DNA of 64,000 nucleotides, from positions 1 through 64,000 of the forward strand of contig CAMDIK010000006.1 of NCBI GenBank assembly GCA_945898725.1, read 5' to 3'. Source of the stretch: Rickettsia typhi (GTDB lineage: Bacteria > Pseudomonadota > Alphaproteobacteria > Rickettsiales > Deianiraeaceae). This document shows positions 34,582-43,135 of this stretch, one piece after another. Made by a program: the position numbers and the translations under genes. The notes beneath the pieces were generated by a model that was not told the DNA's origin, ran no database searches, and saw nothing but the letters and a program-made list of their open reading frames with translations. Every line of letters starts with the position of its first letter. The first letter of the stretch is position 1.

Positions 34582-35292
34582 TTATTTCTTAAATACATAC
34601 AAACAAACACCGCCAAATGCGAATTTTACAACATCACAGTAAGAAAAATTACAATTTTTCCCAAGAGTAAGCATTGCATCCGGCGTTAAAAAATTTACAA
34701 TACTATCACTTAAATATCTATATGCAGCCTCATTATTTGCAACATATTTTCCAATTTTTGGCACTGCAAGATCTAGGTATTTATGATAAACTTTTTGTAA
34801 AATATGATTATTTAATTGCGGGGAAAATTCCATACAATATAAACACCCCCCAGGTTTTAAAGATTTATAACAATTTTCCAATCCAAGCTTTAAATTTGAG
34901 AAATTTCTCGCCCCAAAGGTTAAAGTGATGACATTAAAAGCGCCTTCAAAATTCAAATCTTCTGCAGTTGAGGTCTGAAACTGCATTTTTTTCAGGGAGA
35001 TTCCGCTATCAAGCAGCTTTTTTTTTGCCAAATCCAACATATTCGCATCCGGATCAACCAGCGTTATTGTTTCCAAAATTTTACCATATTTTTTCATTAG
35101 CAACAGCGCAATATCGCCTGTTCCACTGGATAAATCAAGGCAATTCGCCCCAGGCATCACCTGCATAATATCGATTAACTTTTGCTTCCAAACCCTGTGA
35201 AAACCAAGGCTCATCACATCATTCATTACATCATATTTACCAACAACGGATGCAAAAATATTTCCTATAAAATCGCGGTTTTTCTCAAGCAT
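34582..35292 (-). CDS. ubiE: Ubiquinone/menaquinone C-methyltransferase
   Basis: SAM-dependent C-methylation in ubiquinone synthesis (COQ5 family), 236 aa. Family opening VGKYDVMNDVMSLGFHRVWK, motif I LDLSSGTGDIALLL, TLTFGARNFSNLKLGL, and the GGCLYCMEFS post-motif. The C-terminal TLGKNCNFSYCDVVKFAFGGVCLYVFKK is typical. The gene lies directly after efp (1 nt gap). It implies aerobic respiration with ubiquinone, consistent with nuoA. Confidence 0.95.
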   Translation of the reverse strand: MLEKNRDFIGNIFASVVGKYDVMNDVMSLGFHRVWKQKLIDIMQVMPGANCLDLSSGTGDIALLLMKKYGKILETITLVDPDANMLDLAKKKLLDSGISLKKMQFQTSTAEDLNFEGAFNVITLTFGARNFSNLKLGLENCYKSLKPGGCLYCMEFSPQLNNHILQKVYHKYLDLAVPKIGKYVANNEAAYRYLSDSIVNFLTPDAMLTLGKNCNFSYCDVVKFAFGGVCLYVFKK

Positions 35293-35293
35293 A

Positions 35294-35857
35294 TTAGGCT
35301 CTTTCTAAGTATTCCCTGGTTTCAGTATTTACAATAATAACCTCATCTTCGGTGATAAAAGGTGGCACTAAAACTGTAATTCCATTGCTCAATACTGCCG
35401 GTTTATTTACCTGAGTTGCAGTTGCGCCCTTGATATGCGGTTCAGTTTGCACAACTTTCAGCTTTACATTATCCGGAAGTTTCACACCAACCACCTCTTC
35501 GTCAATAATTTCCAATTTTATTTTAATATCGTCAATCAAGAAGTCAAGAGACTCTCCAACGTCTTCAAGATTCAACACCACTTCTTCATAAGAATCAAGG
35601 CGCAGGAAAAACAGTAAATCGTCCTGGCGATAGGAAAATTGTGCCTCTATAGACTCTAAAATCAAGCGCTCCACCTTCTCTTCCGTGCGAAATCTTTCGT
35701 TTAATTTCGTTCCGGTTTTGATATTTTTAAGCTCCGCCTGCATAAAAGCACCGCCTTTTCCAGGCTTTACGTGCTGCAAAGATACAACCCTCCACCTCGC
35801 GCCACTGTGATCTAATATAAAGCCTTTTTGAAGCTGTCCTGCTGGAATACTTGGCAT
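35294..35857 (-). CDS. efp: Elongation factor P
   Basis: Relieves ribosome stalling at polyprolines. 187 aa with three OB-like beta domains. The lysine that is modified in many bacteria is K34, in KPGKGGAF. The C-terminal FVPPFITEDEVIIV-type ending is present as VPPFITEDEVIIVNTETREY. The ATG at 35857 gives the family N-terminus and is preceded by a GGAG Shine-Dalgarno at suitable spacing; a TTG at 35878 would add seven residues. TTGACA on the minus strand at 35905-35900 may be part of its promoter, but the -10 is weak. Confidence 0.96.
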   Translation of the reverse strand: MPSIPAGQLQKGFILDHSGARWRVVSLQHVKPGKGGAFMQAELKNIKTGTKLNERFRTEEKVERLILESIEAQFSYRQDDLLFFLRLDSYEEVVLNLEDVGESLDFLIDDIKIKLEIIDEEVVGVKLPDNVKLKVVQTEPHIKGATATQVNKPAVLSNGITVLVPPFITEDEVIIVNTETREYLERA

Positions 35858-35912
35858 AATTTTATTCAATTTCTCCAAAAATTACATCAATTCGTTAATT
35901 GTCAAGAATTTT

Positions 35913-36719
35913 TTACACAATCATTCCATTTACTTGGTGATTCCATAAATCCTTAAATTTACCACCGGATTTTCCCAATAATTCTTCAAAACCCCCGTCT
36001 TCAACCACCAAACCTTTGTCAAGCACCACAATTCTGTCCAAATGTTTTATAGTTGAAAGCCTGTGCGCAATTGCAATAACGGTTGCCTGGTTTTCTTGAA
36101 GCATGGTGTTAATTGATTCCTGAATTTCAGATTCAGTTTGGCTGTCAAGCGAAGAAGTTGCCTCATCAAGGATTAAAATTGGCGAATTTTTCAATACCGC
36201 CCGGGCAATTGCAATTCTCTGCCTCTGCCCGCCGGAAAGTTTTATACCCCTTTCACCCACTAAAGTATTGTATTTTTCAGGCAGGGTTTCAATGAATTCG
36301 TGAATGTTTGCCATTTTTGCCGCCATCTCAATATCAACTTGCGTGGAATTTTCCTTTGCATAGCCAATATTTTCCCCAATTGAACGGTGAAAAAGCATTA
36401 TATCCTGGGGAATTAGTGCAATATTTTTCCGCAAACTATCCGAAGTTACGTTGTAAATACTTTGCCCACCAACCAGAATATCTCCACCTTCCGCATTTTG
36501 TGGCGTAAAATCTGCCGCTTCCTCCCAGTATTTATAATTTGTAATTGCAAAATTCTTCAGTAAAAGATTGACTAAAGTAGACTTTCCAGAGCCAGAGTGC
36601 CCAACAAGCCCAACTTTTTCACCTTTTTTAATTTCCAAGTTGAAATTCTCAAAAACCCTTGAGCTATTTTCATAAGAAAAGTCTATATTTTTAAAGCAGA
36701 TTATATATTTAACAAACAT
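35913..36719 (-). CDS. ABC exporter ATP-binding protein, stand-alone
   Basis: 268-aa nucleotide-binding domain of the exporter (MsbA-like) class without a membrane domain. It starts KNIDFSYENSSRVFENFNL, with Walker A GHSGSGKST, Q-loop IPQDIMLFHRSIGENIGY, signature LSGGQRQRIAIARA, Walker B ILILDEATSSLD and the H-loop AIAHRLSTI. Two paralogous membrane-domain genes lie 0.5 kb upstream on the same strand and stop exactly where such a domain would begin. The NBD therefore probably serves both, forming an exporter from three polypeptides. The substrate is unknown. Confidence 0.9.
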   Translation of the reverse strand: MFVKYIICFKNIDFSYENSSRVFENFNLEIKKGEKVGLVGHSGSGKSTLVNLLLKNFAITNYKYWEEAADFTPQNAEGGDILVGGQSIYNVTSDSLRKNIALIPQDIMLFHRSIGENIGYAKENSTQVDIEMAAKMANIHEFIETLPEKYNTLVGERGIKLSGGQRQRIAIARAVLKNSPILILDEATSSLDSQTESEIQESINTMLQENQATVIAIAHRLSTIKHLDRIVVLDKGLVVEDGGFEELLGKSGGKFKDLWNHQVNGMIV

Positions 36720-36771
36720 CTAAGACTAATTATGCGCACTTCCAAATTATTTGCAATATTTTTTTTATCAC

Positions 36772-36800
36772 TTGACAAATAGGAAAAATTGTGATACTAT
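36772..36800 (+). promoter_or_regulatory. Strong sigma-70 promoter
   Basis: TTGACA at 36772-36777, a 17-nt spacer, TACTAT at 36795-36800. Expected start is near 36807, giving a leader of about 18 nt to the ATG at 36825. Closely similar in sequence to the promoter at 1396-1424. Confidence 0.75.
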
Positions 36801-36824
36801 AAGGTTGTAAAATAATTTTTATAT

Positions 36825-37184
36825 ATGAACGATAAACAGCAGAGCTTAAGCATATCGCAACCAATAAGTATATCAATATCCAATCATTTAAGTGCGCGAT
36901 ATGACTTACTTGCAACGACATCTTCACGTAAAAGCATTAAAGTTTCTGATGGTAGTGCCATAACAGCCTATGAATTTAACACTCAGCACCTAGAAAATTC
37001 TGTAATGGAAAACTTAAAACAAGTTTACATAACCCCAGAGAGAGAAGCGTATCGCAAAATAATATCAAACCGCAACCTTTGTTGCATAAAATATACAAAA
37101 GTAAAATATGAAAGACTTGGTGAAATGGAGTGTAATTTTCTAAAAAAATCTATAGACAAAATACATACGATGTTGTTGAGATAG
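36825..37184 (+). CDS. Small hypothetical protein, orphan
   Basis: 119-aa soluble protein with no recognised domain. The N-terminus is rich in Ser and Ile with a repeated pattern (LSISQPISISISNHLS). The rest is helical and basic. It lies on the opposite strand between the separated ABC ATPase gene and its membrane-domain genes, behind its own strong promoter, so it looks like an inserted cassette. Its N-terminal Ser/Ile stretch is not a signal peptide. Function unknown. Confidence 0.6.
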   Translation: MNDKQQSLSISQPISISISNHLSARYDLLATTSSRKSIKVSDGSAITAYEFNTQHLENSVMENLKQVYITPEREAYRKIISNRNLCCIKYTKVKYERLGEMECNFLKKSIDKIHTMLLR

Positions 37185-37203
37185 TTATAGCGTCAACAAA
37201 ACC

Positions 37204-38205
37204 CTAAATCACCAGAATTTTTGCATCTTTTTTGTCTAATGTGCTTCTTTGGGCTTTCATGATGGAAAAGGATGACCTAAAATCGCCCATTTCCTTCATG
37301 AAATCTGCAAGATGCGTTACAAACATCCATAGATTAAAGGAAATTGTTGTGATTACAGTACTCAAAACAAAAATGAAATCACCGGAGGAAATAATGCCGC
37401 TTTTTCTGCACTTCAGCATGAATAAAAACACAAAAGCAACCATTGGCCAATATAAAATAATGCCAACAATTTGGAATTTAAAATCATATTTATACATAGC
37501 AATCTGCGCCTTAACAAACCCGTTTTCAATAGCATTTTCAAGCTTTTTATGCTCTTGTTTTTGCTTCGCGAAGTTTAGAATTGCAAAAATATTTGCAACA
37601 TTATCAGCCAGGCTACCAAATATTTTATGCTTTTCATCGCCTTCAATTCCGGAAAAAATAGACATTTTTTTAACCATCGGAAACATCACTGCGAAAAAAA
37701 TCAGGCACCAAAATAACATAAAAGTTGCAATTGTGTAATTTACAAAAAACAGGGCAAATAATGGGAAAATTGCCCAGCAGAAATAGCATAAAGTTTTGCT
37801 GTGAAGGTTTGAAAAAACACTGTCATAACCATCCAAAATTCCCTTCATTTTACTAATAATTGCGCCACTTTGCGTGTTTTGAAAATAGGAATAATCAAGC
37901 CTTGTGACGTGATTGTAAACATCAAGAATGATATTTTTTCTCACAAACGGCTCGCTTTTTCGCTCGGCGAAGTTTGAAATTCTCCAGGAAATATCAAGAA
38001 AAATATTCGCACTAAAGAAAATTGCAACGGCAAGGGAAATTTTTGCCGGATTCGCCCCACTTGAAATTTCATCAACTATCAGTTTAAAAGAATAATAGTT
38101 TAAAACGGAGTAAAAACCCGTTAAAATCGGCGCCTGAAGTATCAGAAAATACCACCATTTATAGGGTTTTATGTGAAAATAAAGAAATTTTACTGCGTCT
38201 TTCAT
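37204..38205 (-). CDS. ABC exporter membrane domain, NBD-less (copy 1)
   Basis: 333-aa protein with five to six membrane helices and cytoplasmic coupling regions, equivalent to the transmembrane half of an ABC type-1 exporter (LDYSYFQNTQSGAIISKMKG is the intracellular-loop motif). It ends STLDKKDAKILVI, the linker that normally leads into an ATPase domain, which is absent. It is the same length as the next gene upstream and clearly paralogous to it, ending at the same position. It is translated in tandem with it (7-nt gap). It presumably works with the ATPase encoded at 35913-36719. Confidence 0.85.
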   Translation of the reverse strand: MKDAVKFLYFHIKPYKWWYFLILQAPILTGFYSVLNYYSFKLIVDEISSGANPAKISLAVAIFFSANIFLDISWRISNFAERKSEPFVRKNIILDVYNHVTRLDYSYFQNTQSGAIISKMKGILDGYDSVFSNLHSKTLCYFCWAIFPLFALFFVNYTIATFMLFWCLIFFAVMFPMVKKMSIFSGIEGDEKHKIFGSLADNVANIFAILNFAKQKQEHKKLENAIENGFVKAQIAMYKYDFKFQIVGIILYWPMVAFVFLFMLKCRKSGIISSGDFIFVLSTVITTISFNLWMFVTHLADFMKEMGDFRSSFSIMKAQRSTLDKKDAKILVI

Positions 38206-38212
38206 ATATAAA

Positions 38213-39214
38213 TTAAATCACCAAAACTTTCGCGTCTTTTTTGTCTAAAATTTCCTGTTTTGAGAAAATTCCATCAAGAGAGGCGCGAAGTTCGGCAAGA
38301 TTTTGCACGAAAGACATCCAATTTTGCACTAGGGAAAAAATTTCCCCGCCGCATCTCGTGGTTGCCAAAATTCCCACAACCAGCGCCCCGGTTTCAATTT
38401 CATTTGCAATTCTAAGACTTGCCGCATACCAGAAAACTCCAAGTAAAATAAGGGTATTTACCAGCCCGGTAGCCAGCCAAGCTTTGTAATTATAGTAATG
38501 CAATTCGTTAATTGCCGGAATACTTACGTCATCATATCGCTTTTTTATCGCATTAATTTCGCGATTTTTCGTTGCAAATTGGAAAATTGTGAACATATTT
38601 GTAATTCTATCCGAAACCATGCCAAGCATCACATGCCAATTTTGCTTGTTTTCAAAGGCAATTTTCTTGTATTTTTTTTGCTGAAAATAAGCAATTACGC
38701 CCATTATCGCAACGTATAAAAATATCGGGAGAAGCATTTTCGGCGCCACAAAAGCAACCAGCATTAGATTTATCACAATACTTGACACATTTTCCAGAAT
38801 GCTATGCGAAATTTTGTCCCAAAAGCCGCAAAAACCATCCGTAAGTCCCTTTAATTTACTAACAATTGAGCCCGCAAAATTGTTTTGAAAATAGGAATAC
38901 GAGTGATTTTGCACGTATTCATAAGGGAAAACAACCAGGTCGCGGAACACGTTTCCGTAAAATTTGTATTCCGAAAAATCGTGCAAAGACCAGAAAAATC
39001 TCAAACCCAGCTCCATGGCAAGAAAAATCGCCAGAGGGTGCAAAAACGCCTGATAATTCAGGTTTTCACTGGAAATTGTGTCAATTAAAATCTTCACAAT
39101 ATAGTTATTCGCGGCGAAATAAATTCCCGAAAAAAGTGGCGCCAAACACAGGCAAATGTACCATTTTTTATACGGTTTTGACATTTTCATCACAAAGGAA
39201 AACGGCGTATACAT
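38213..39214 (-). CDS. ABC exporter membrane domain, NBD-less (copy 2)
   Basis: 333-aa paralogue of the downstream gene, with the same arrangement: cytoplasmic start (FVMKMSKPYKKWYICLCLAP), six helices, the loop motif HSYSYFQNNFAGSIVSKLKG, and the end EILDKKDAKVLVI followed by a stop. No ATPase domain. The two copies are diverged through the middle but share the start, the loop and the last ten residues. That both end at the same point suggests the ATPase was separated before the duplication. The pair probably forms a heterodimeric transporter. Confidence 0.85.
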   Translation of the reverse strand: MYTPFSFVMKMSKPYKKWYICLCLAPLFSGIYFAANNYIVKILIDTISSENLNYQAFLHPLAIFLAMELGLRFFWSLHDFSEYKFYGNVFRDLVVFPYEYVQNHSYSYFQNNFAGSIVSKLKGLTDGFCGFWDKISHSILENVSSIVINLMLVAFVAPKMLLPIFLYVAIMGVIAYFQQKKYKKIAFENKQNWHVMLGMVSDRITNMFTIFQFATKNREINAIKKRYDDVSIPAINELHYYNYKAWLATGLVNTLILLGVFWYAASLRIANEIETGALVVGILATTRCGGEIFSLVQNWMSFVQNLAELRASLDGIFSKQEILDKKDAKVLVI

Positions 39215-39262
39215 TTTGAAAATTAAAAATACAAGCCGATATTACAGCAAAAATTATTAAAT

Positions 39263-40006
39263 TCAATAGATAACCTCAAAAAAATACAGCCCGTGCGCCG
39301 GCGCCGTTATTCCCGCCAGTTTTCGATCCCCAGATTCAATGATTTTCGCAGTATCCATCGGGGAAATTTTGCCCCGTCCAACATCCAAAAGCGTTCCAAC
39401 TATAATTCGAACCATGTTATGCAAAAAAGACTTCGCCGAAATGGTAAAAACCAGCTCATTTCCCTTGCAATCTATGAGAATTTCTGAAATTGTTCTTACA
39501 GGATTTCTGCTTTGACATTCACTAGAGCGAAAAGCTGAAAAATTGTGCTTCCCAAGCAAAAAACTCGATGCAATCAGCATATTTTCAACATTCAAATCAA
39601 ATGGGAAGTGAAAATGCGTATCTTTTTTGAAGACGGGCTTAGTTTTTTCAAGATTCACAAAATACTTGTAAGTGCGCATTTTTGCCGCAAATCTAGAGTC
39701 AAAATCCAGCGCAACTTCATCGGTTTTTTTAACCGAAATATCGTCATTCCGTAGGTAAAAATTAAGACCATTTGTAATGTTATAACAGTGAAATTTCCCA
39801 TTGTTTTCCAGGGAAAAATCAATCACCTGCCCCATGGCATGCACACCCGCATCGGTTCGCCCGGAATAGTTAATTTCCACATCAAAATTTGTGAGTTTTT
39901 TGATAGCATTTTCAAGCGCACCTTGAATGGTTTTCTGCCCAGTCTGCCTTTGCATTCCGTGATATTTTGCCCCGTTATACTCAATAATACACTTATATTT
40001 TTTCAT
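39263..40006 (-). CDS. truA: tRNA pseudouridine(38-40) synthase
   Basis: Modifies uridines 38-40 in the anticodon arm of many tRNAs. Catalytic Asp in NYSGRTDAGVHAMGQVIDF. Other family motifs: YNGAKYHGMQRQ near the start, AFRSSECQSRNPVRTI, and FLHNMVRIIVGTLLDVGRG. The ATG at 40006 gives MKKYKCIIEYNG as in homologues and 247 aa; an upstream ATG would add eight residues inside the spoT frame. It overlaps the end of the RelA/SpoT gene by 14 nt. Confidence 0.95.
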   Translation of the reverse strand: MKKYKCIIEYNGAKYHGMQRQTGQKTIQGALENAIKKLTNFDVEINYSGRTDAGVHAMGQVIDFSLENNGKFHCYNITNGLNFYLRNDDISVKKTDEVALDFDSRFAAKMRTYKYFVNLEKTKPVFKKDTHFHFPFDLNVENMLIASSFLLGKHNFSAFRSSECQSRNPVRTISEILIDCKGNELVFTISAKSFLHNMVRIIVGTLLDVGRGKISPMDTAKIIESGDRKLAGITAPAHGLYFFEVIY

Positions 40007-42224
40007 AAACTTGTAGTATTTTAGTTTCAATATTGGTAAAATTATTCTTTAGATCAAGCGAAAAAGATTCCAAATCTAACTCCGCACCAGATAGAGCGAA
40101 AAATCCCGTTTTACCCCCGGAATCATTGGAATATTTCACCGTATATTCAAGTATTTTTATACCATATTTCTCGGAATTTTCACTCAAATATCGCGCCAAA
40201 TCTTCGCAGTAATTACTCTGTACAAGCTTCATGGTTGAAATATCGTCAATCCCGCAGATTTCAGAACCTTTTGCGGAAATAATGCCAGTGCTAATAATTT
40301 GTTGCTTTAAATTTTCGCACGCAGAGTTGTGCAAGAAAATTCCAGATCCACTCTGCAAAACTCCAATAATATCAGAGTGTTTGTGAATATCGCAACACTT
40401 GGAAACATAGCAAATCATATTCGGAAATGTGCCCAAACTAACGCGCCTGCACTCTGTTTTTCCGGAAGATTTACCAAAATCAACGCCCTGCATAACTTCA
40501 GCCTTTCGCACGCCCCTGGTTTGCATTTTATTGAAAACTTTTGCAATCAATTTCATCGGATCAATACTGCCATTAAAGCATTTTAAATACAAATCTGCCG
40601 TTTGTGAAAGCCCGGAATGACGCAAAATAATATTCAAAGTATCTTGATTTAACCTAACCCCGCTTACATCGCAAGCCTTATTCAAAATCACCATACCGCT
40701 GGCAATTTTATCGTAATTTTCAACATCTTTTGCCATTTTGGTAATTTGATGTTTCGCCTTACCGGTTATAACATATTTCAGCCAATTATGGCTTAAAGTT
40801 GGGTTTTTTCCTGTGAAAATTTCAATTTTATCACCGTTTTTCACATCCGTATCAAGATCGTGCACAATATTTCCATTAACTTTTGCGTAAATAAACCTGC
40901 TTGCCTTGTCAAAATCCACAGCAAATGCAAAATCCAGCACCTTAGACTTCGCAGGAAGGTGAATTATATCGCCGTCTTTTGTAAAAGCAAAAACCTTGTC
41001 CTTGTACATTTCAAGCTTTGTATATTCCAAAATATCATTCGCAGTTGAAGAGGAATTTAGAATTTCCAATATTTTCATAATCCATTTTTGCTGTAAATCT
41101 TCAGAATTTAGCGCGTCTGTGCCGGTTTTATAACCCCAGTGAGCCGCCAAACCCAGCTCTGCTTCTTCATGCATATTTTGTGTTCGAATTTGGAATTCCA
41201 TAATCACACCGCGATCGTCAATCACCACAGTATGCAAAGATTTATACCCATTTTGCTTGGGCGTGCTAATATAATCCATAAACGAATTAGGGATAAATTT
41301 ATAAACGGAATGTATAACCTGCAAAGCGCGATAACAGCAGCTAATGCCGATATTATCATCAAAAATTGGCAACATTTGCTCGGCAGAAGTGGTGTTTTCT
41401 ATCACAATTCTATACCCTATAATATCATTAATTTCATTAAAAGCTATGGCTTTATTTTGCATTTTTCGCCATATTGAATATGAAGTTTTTATTCTATATT
41501 CCGCACTAGCCTTAATGCCGTGCCCTTGCAAAATATTTTTGATAAATTCCGTTTTATCTATCAAAAAATTACCCGGGGTAGAGTCCATAATTTCATTCAC
41601 GCGCCGAATTACCGAATTTCTCGCCCTGGGATTGATAATTGCAAAAGATAAATCTTGCAGAGTATCTTTCATTTGGTACATTCCTATTCTTTCCGCAAGC
41701 GGGGCGTAAACCTCAAGTGTTTCAATGGCTTTTGCGCGTCTTTTTTTGTAACTTAAGATTGAATCCATAGTCATCATATTATGCAATCTATCGCATAATT
41801 TTACTATTAAAACGCGAATATCCTGCGAAAGTGCCAGGAATAATTTACGCAAATTCTCCGCCTCTTTAATCTCATCATTTTTGTATTCTATTGACCCAAG
41901 TTTGGTTACGCCATCTACAATTTTTGCAATTTCCATGCCAAAAATTCCCGCTATATCTTCAAATGTAACATCAGTATCTTCAATAACATCGTGCAAAAGT
42001 GCGGTAATAATACTGGTGTCGTCCAGCTTTAAAATAGCAACAACATTGGCAACGGCAAGCGGGTGGGTATAGTACGGGTGCCCGGATTTTCTAATCTGTG
42101 TTCCGTGTTTTTCCTTGGCATATTCAAAAGCCTTTGCAATTAATGTAAAATCACTTCTTGGATTATATCTGCGAATAGTCTGCAATAATTCCTCAAACTC
42201 TATATACTTTGGAATATCCAGCAT
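39993..42224 (-). CDS. spoT: Bifunctional (p)ppGpp synthetase/hydrolase (RelA/SpoT)
   Basis: 743-aa stringent-response enzyme. The HD hydrolase domain is intact (HPLAVANVVAIL, HDVIEDTDVTFEDIAG; KLCDRLHNMMTM). The synthetase domain has IKTSYSIWRKMQ, INDIIGYRIV, and YKSLHTVVID. TGS (FAFTKDGDIIHLPAKSKVLD) and a diverged ACT domain follow. Many Rickettsia carry only fragments of spoT, so a full-length enzyme argues for a less reduced genome. The length is slightly above the usual 700-730 aa. It is followed without a gap by truA. Confidence 0.95.
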   Translation of the reverse strand: MLDIPKYIEFEELLQTIRRYNPRSDFTLIAKAFEYAKEKHGTQIRKSGHPYYTHPLAVANVVAILKLDDTSIITALLHDVIEDTDVTFEDIAGIFGMEIAKIVDGVTKLGSIEYKNDEIKEAENLRKLFLALSQDIRVLIVKLCDRLHNMMTMDSILSYKKRRAKAIETLEVYAPLAERIGMYQMKDTLQDLSFAIINPRARNSVIRRVNEIMDSTPGNFLIDKTEFIKNILQGHGIKASAEYRIKTSYSIWRKMQNKAIAFNEINDIIGYRIVIENTTSAEQMLPIFDDNIGISCCYRALQVIHSVYKFIPNSFMDYISTPKQNGYKSLHTVVIDDRGVIMEFQIRTQNMHEEAELGLAAHWGYKTGTDALNSEDLQQKWIMKILEILNSSSTANDILEYTKLEMYKDKVFAFTKDGDIIHLPAKSKVLDFAFAVDFDKASRFIYAKVNGNIVHDLDTDVKNGDKIEIFTGKNPTLSHNWLKYVITGKAKHQITKMAKDVENYDKIASGMVILNKACDVSGVRLNQDTLNIILRHSGLSQTADLYLKCFNGSIDPMKLIAKVFNKMQTRGVRKAEVMQGVDFGKSSGKTECRRVSLGTFPNMICYVSKCCDIHKHSDIIGVLQSGSGIFLHNSACENLKQQIISTGIISAKGSEICGIDDISTMKLVQSNYCEDLARYLSENSEKYGIKILEYTVKYSNDSGGKTGFFALSGAELDLESFSLDLKNNFTNIETKILQVYEKI

Positions 42225-42289
42225 TTCGATAAAATTACAACACTATTATCATATATGGTATAATTTTAAAATCAACAAACATTGTAAAG

Positions 42290-43135
42290 CTAGTTTAAAA
42301 ATGTAGTAATTTCCATGCAATCTTGCCACATGATTTTTTTTGCACTTGGGTTGCGCAGTAAATATGACGGATGATACACTGAAGTTGCCTTAATTGATAG
42401 ATTTTCAGAAATTTTTACGTCAAAAAAAGTACCGCGAACATCGGATATTTTTACCTCTTTTTGCAATATAGATTCCAGTGCCACAGCCCCGCATAAAATT
42501 AGCAATTTAGGGCGAATAATTTCCAATTGCCTAACAACAAAAGGTCTGCACATTTCTATTTCATTGCGAGTTGGCTTTCTGTTTGCAGGGGGGCGCCAAA
42601 AAACAGTATTTGTAATGTATAAATTAGTTTTTCTGTCTAGATTTATTGAAGATAAAGCATTGCTAAGCAAGCGCCCGCTTCGCCCGCAAAATGGAATTCC
42701 CTGCAGGTCTTCCTCCTCACCCGGAGCCTCTCCAATCAGCACCACATTTGCATTATGCACACCGTCAGAAAGCACTGTTTTATTGGATAAAATCTTAATT
42801 TCACAAAAGTTTGAAGATTCCAAATAAGCCTGAATTGCTTGAATATTTTGCAAATTTTGCGCATCCGATTCTAGCTTTTTTATAACATCAGCGCTGGGGC
42901 CATCTACCATTTTCGCTTCATTTATAATTGGGGTTTTTGTAGGAATTTTTGGCATCTTTTCTTCTGAAATATTGATAATCTCCGTGGATTTTTTATTCTG
43001 CGTGGTGAAAATATCGCACCCAATTTCCCCCTGCAAATTAGCAAATGTATTATATGAAGCAATGGAATTTTCAAGCCGCCAGTCCTTCAATAAATAGGTA
43101 AAATCCAGTAAAATATCCCTATTATTTGATGACAT
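42290..43135 (-). CDS. Uracil-DNA glycosylase, family 4
   Basis: Removes uracil from DNA at the start of base excision repair. Core motifs: GEAPGEEEDLQGIPFCGRSG (active-site and Fe-S region), TNTVFWRPPANRKPTRNEIE, and the C-terminal SVYHPSYLLRNPSAK. The four Fe-S cysteines expected in family 4 are probably present, one at MCRPFVV. The ATG at 43135 gives 281 aa starting MSSNNRDILLDF; the frame upstream of it lies inside the PpiD-like gene. The N-terminal 100 residues form a polar extension as in alphaproteobacterial versions. It overlaps the upstream gene by 14 nt. Confidence 0.92.
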   Translation of the reverse strand: MSSNNRDILLDFTYLLKDWRLENSIASYNTFANLQGEIGCDIFTTQNKKSTEIINISEEKMPKIPTKTPIINEAKMVDGPSADVIKKLESDAQNLQNIQAIQAYLESSNFCEIKILSNKTVLSDGVHNANVVLIGEAPGEEEDLQGIPFCGRSGRLLSNALSSINLDRKTNLYITNTVFWRPPANRKPTRNEIEMCRPFVVRQLEIIRPKLLILCGAVALESILQKEVKISDVRGTFFDVKISENLSIKATSVYHPSYLLRNPSAKKIMWQDCMEITTFLN

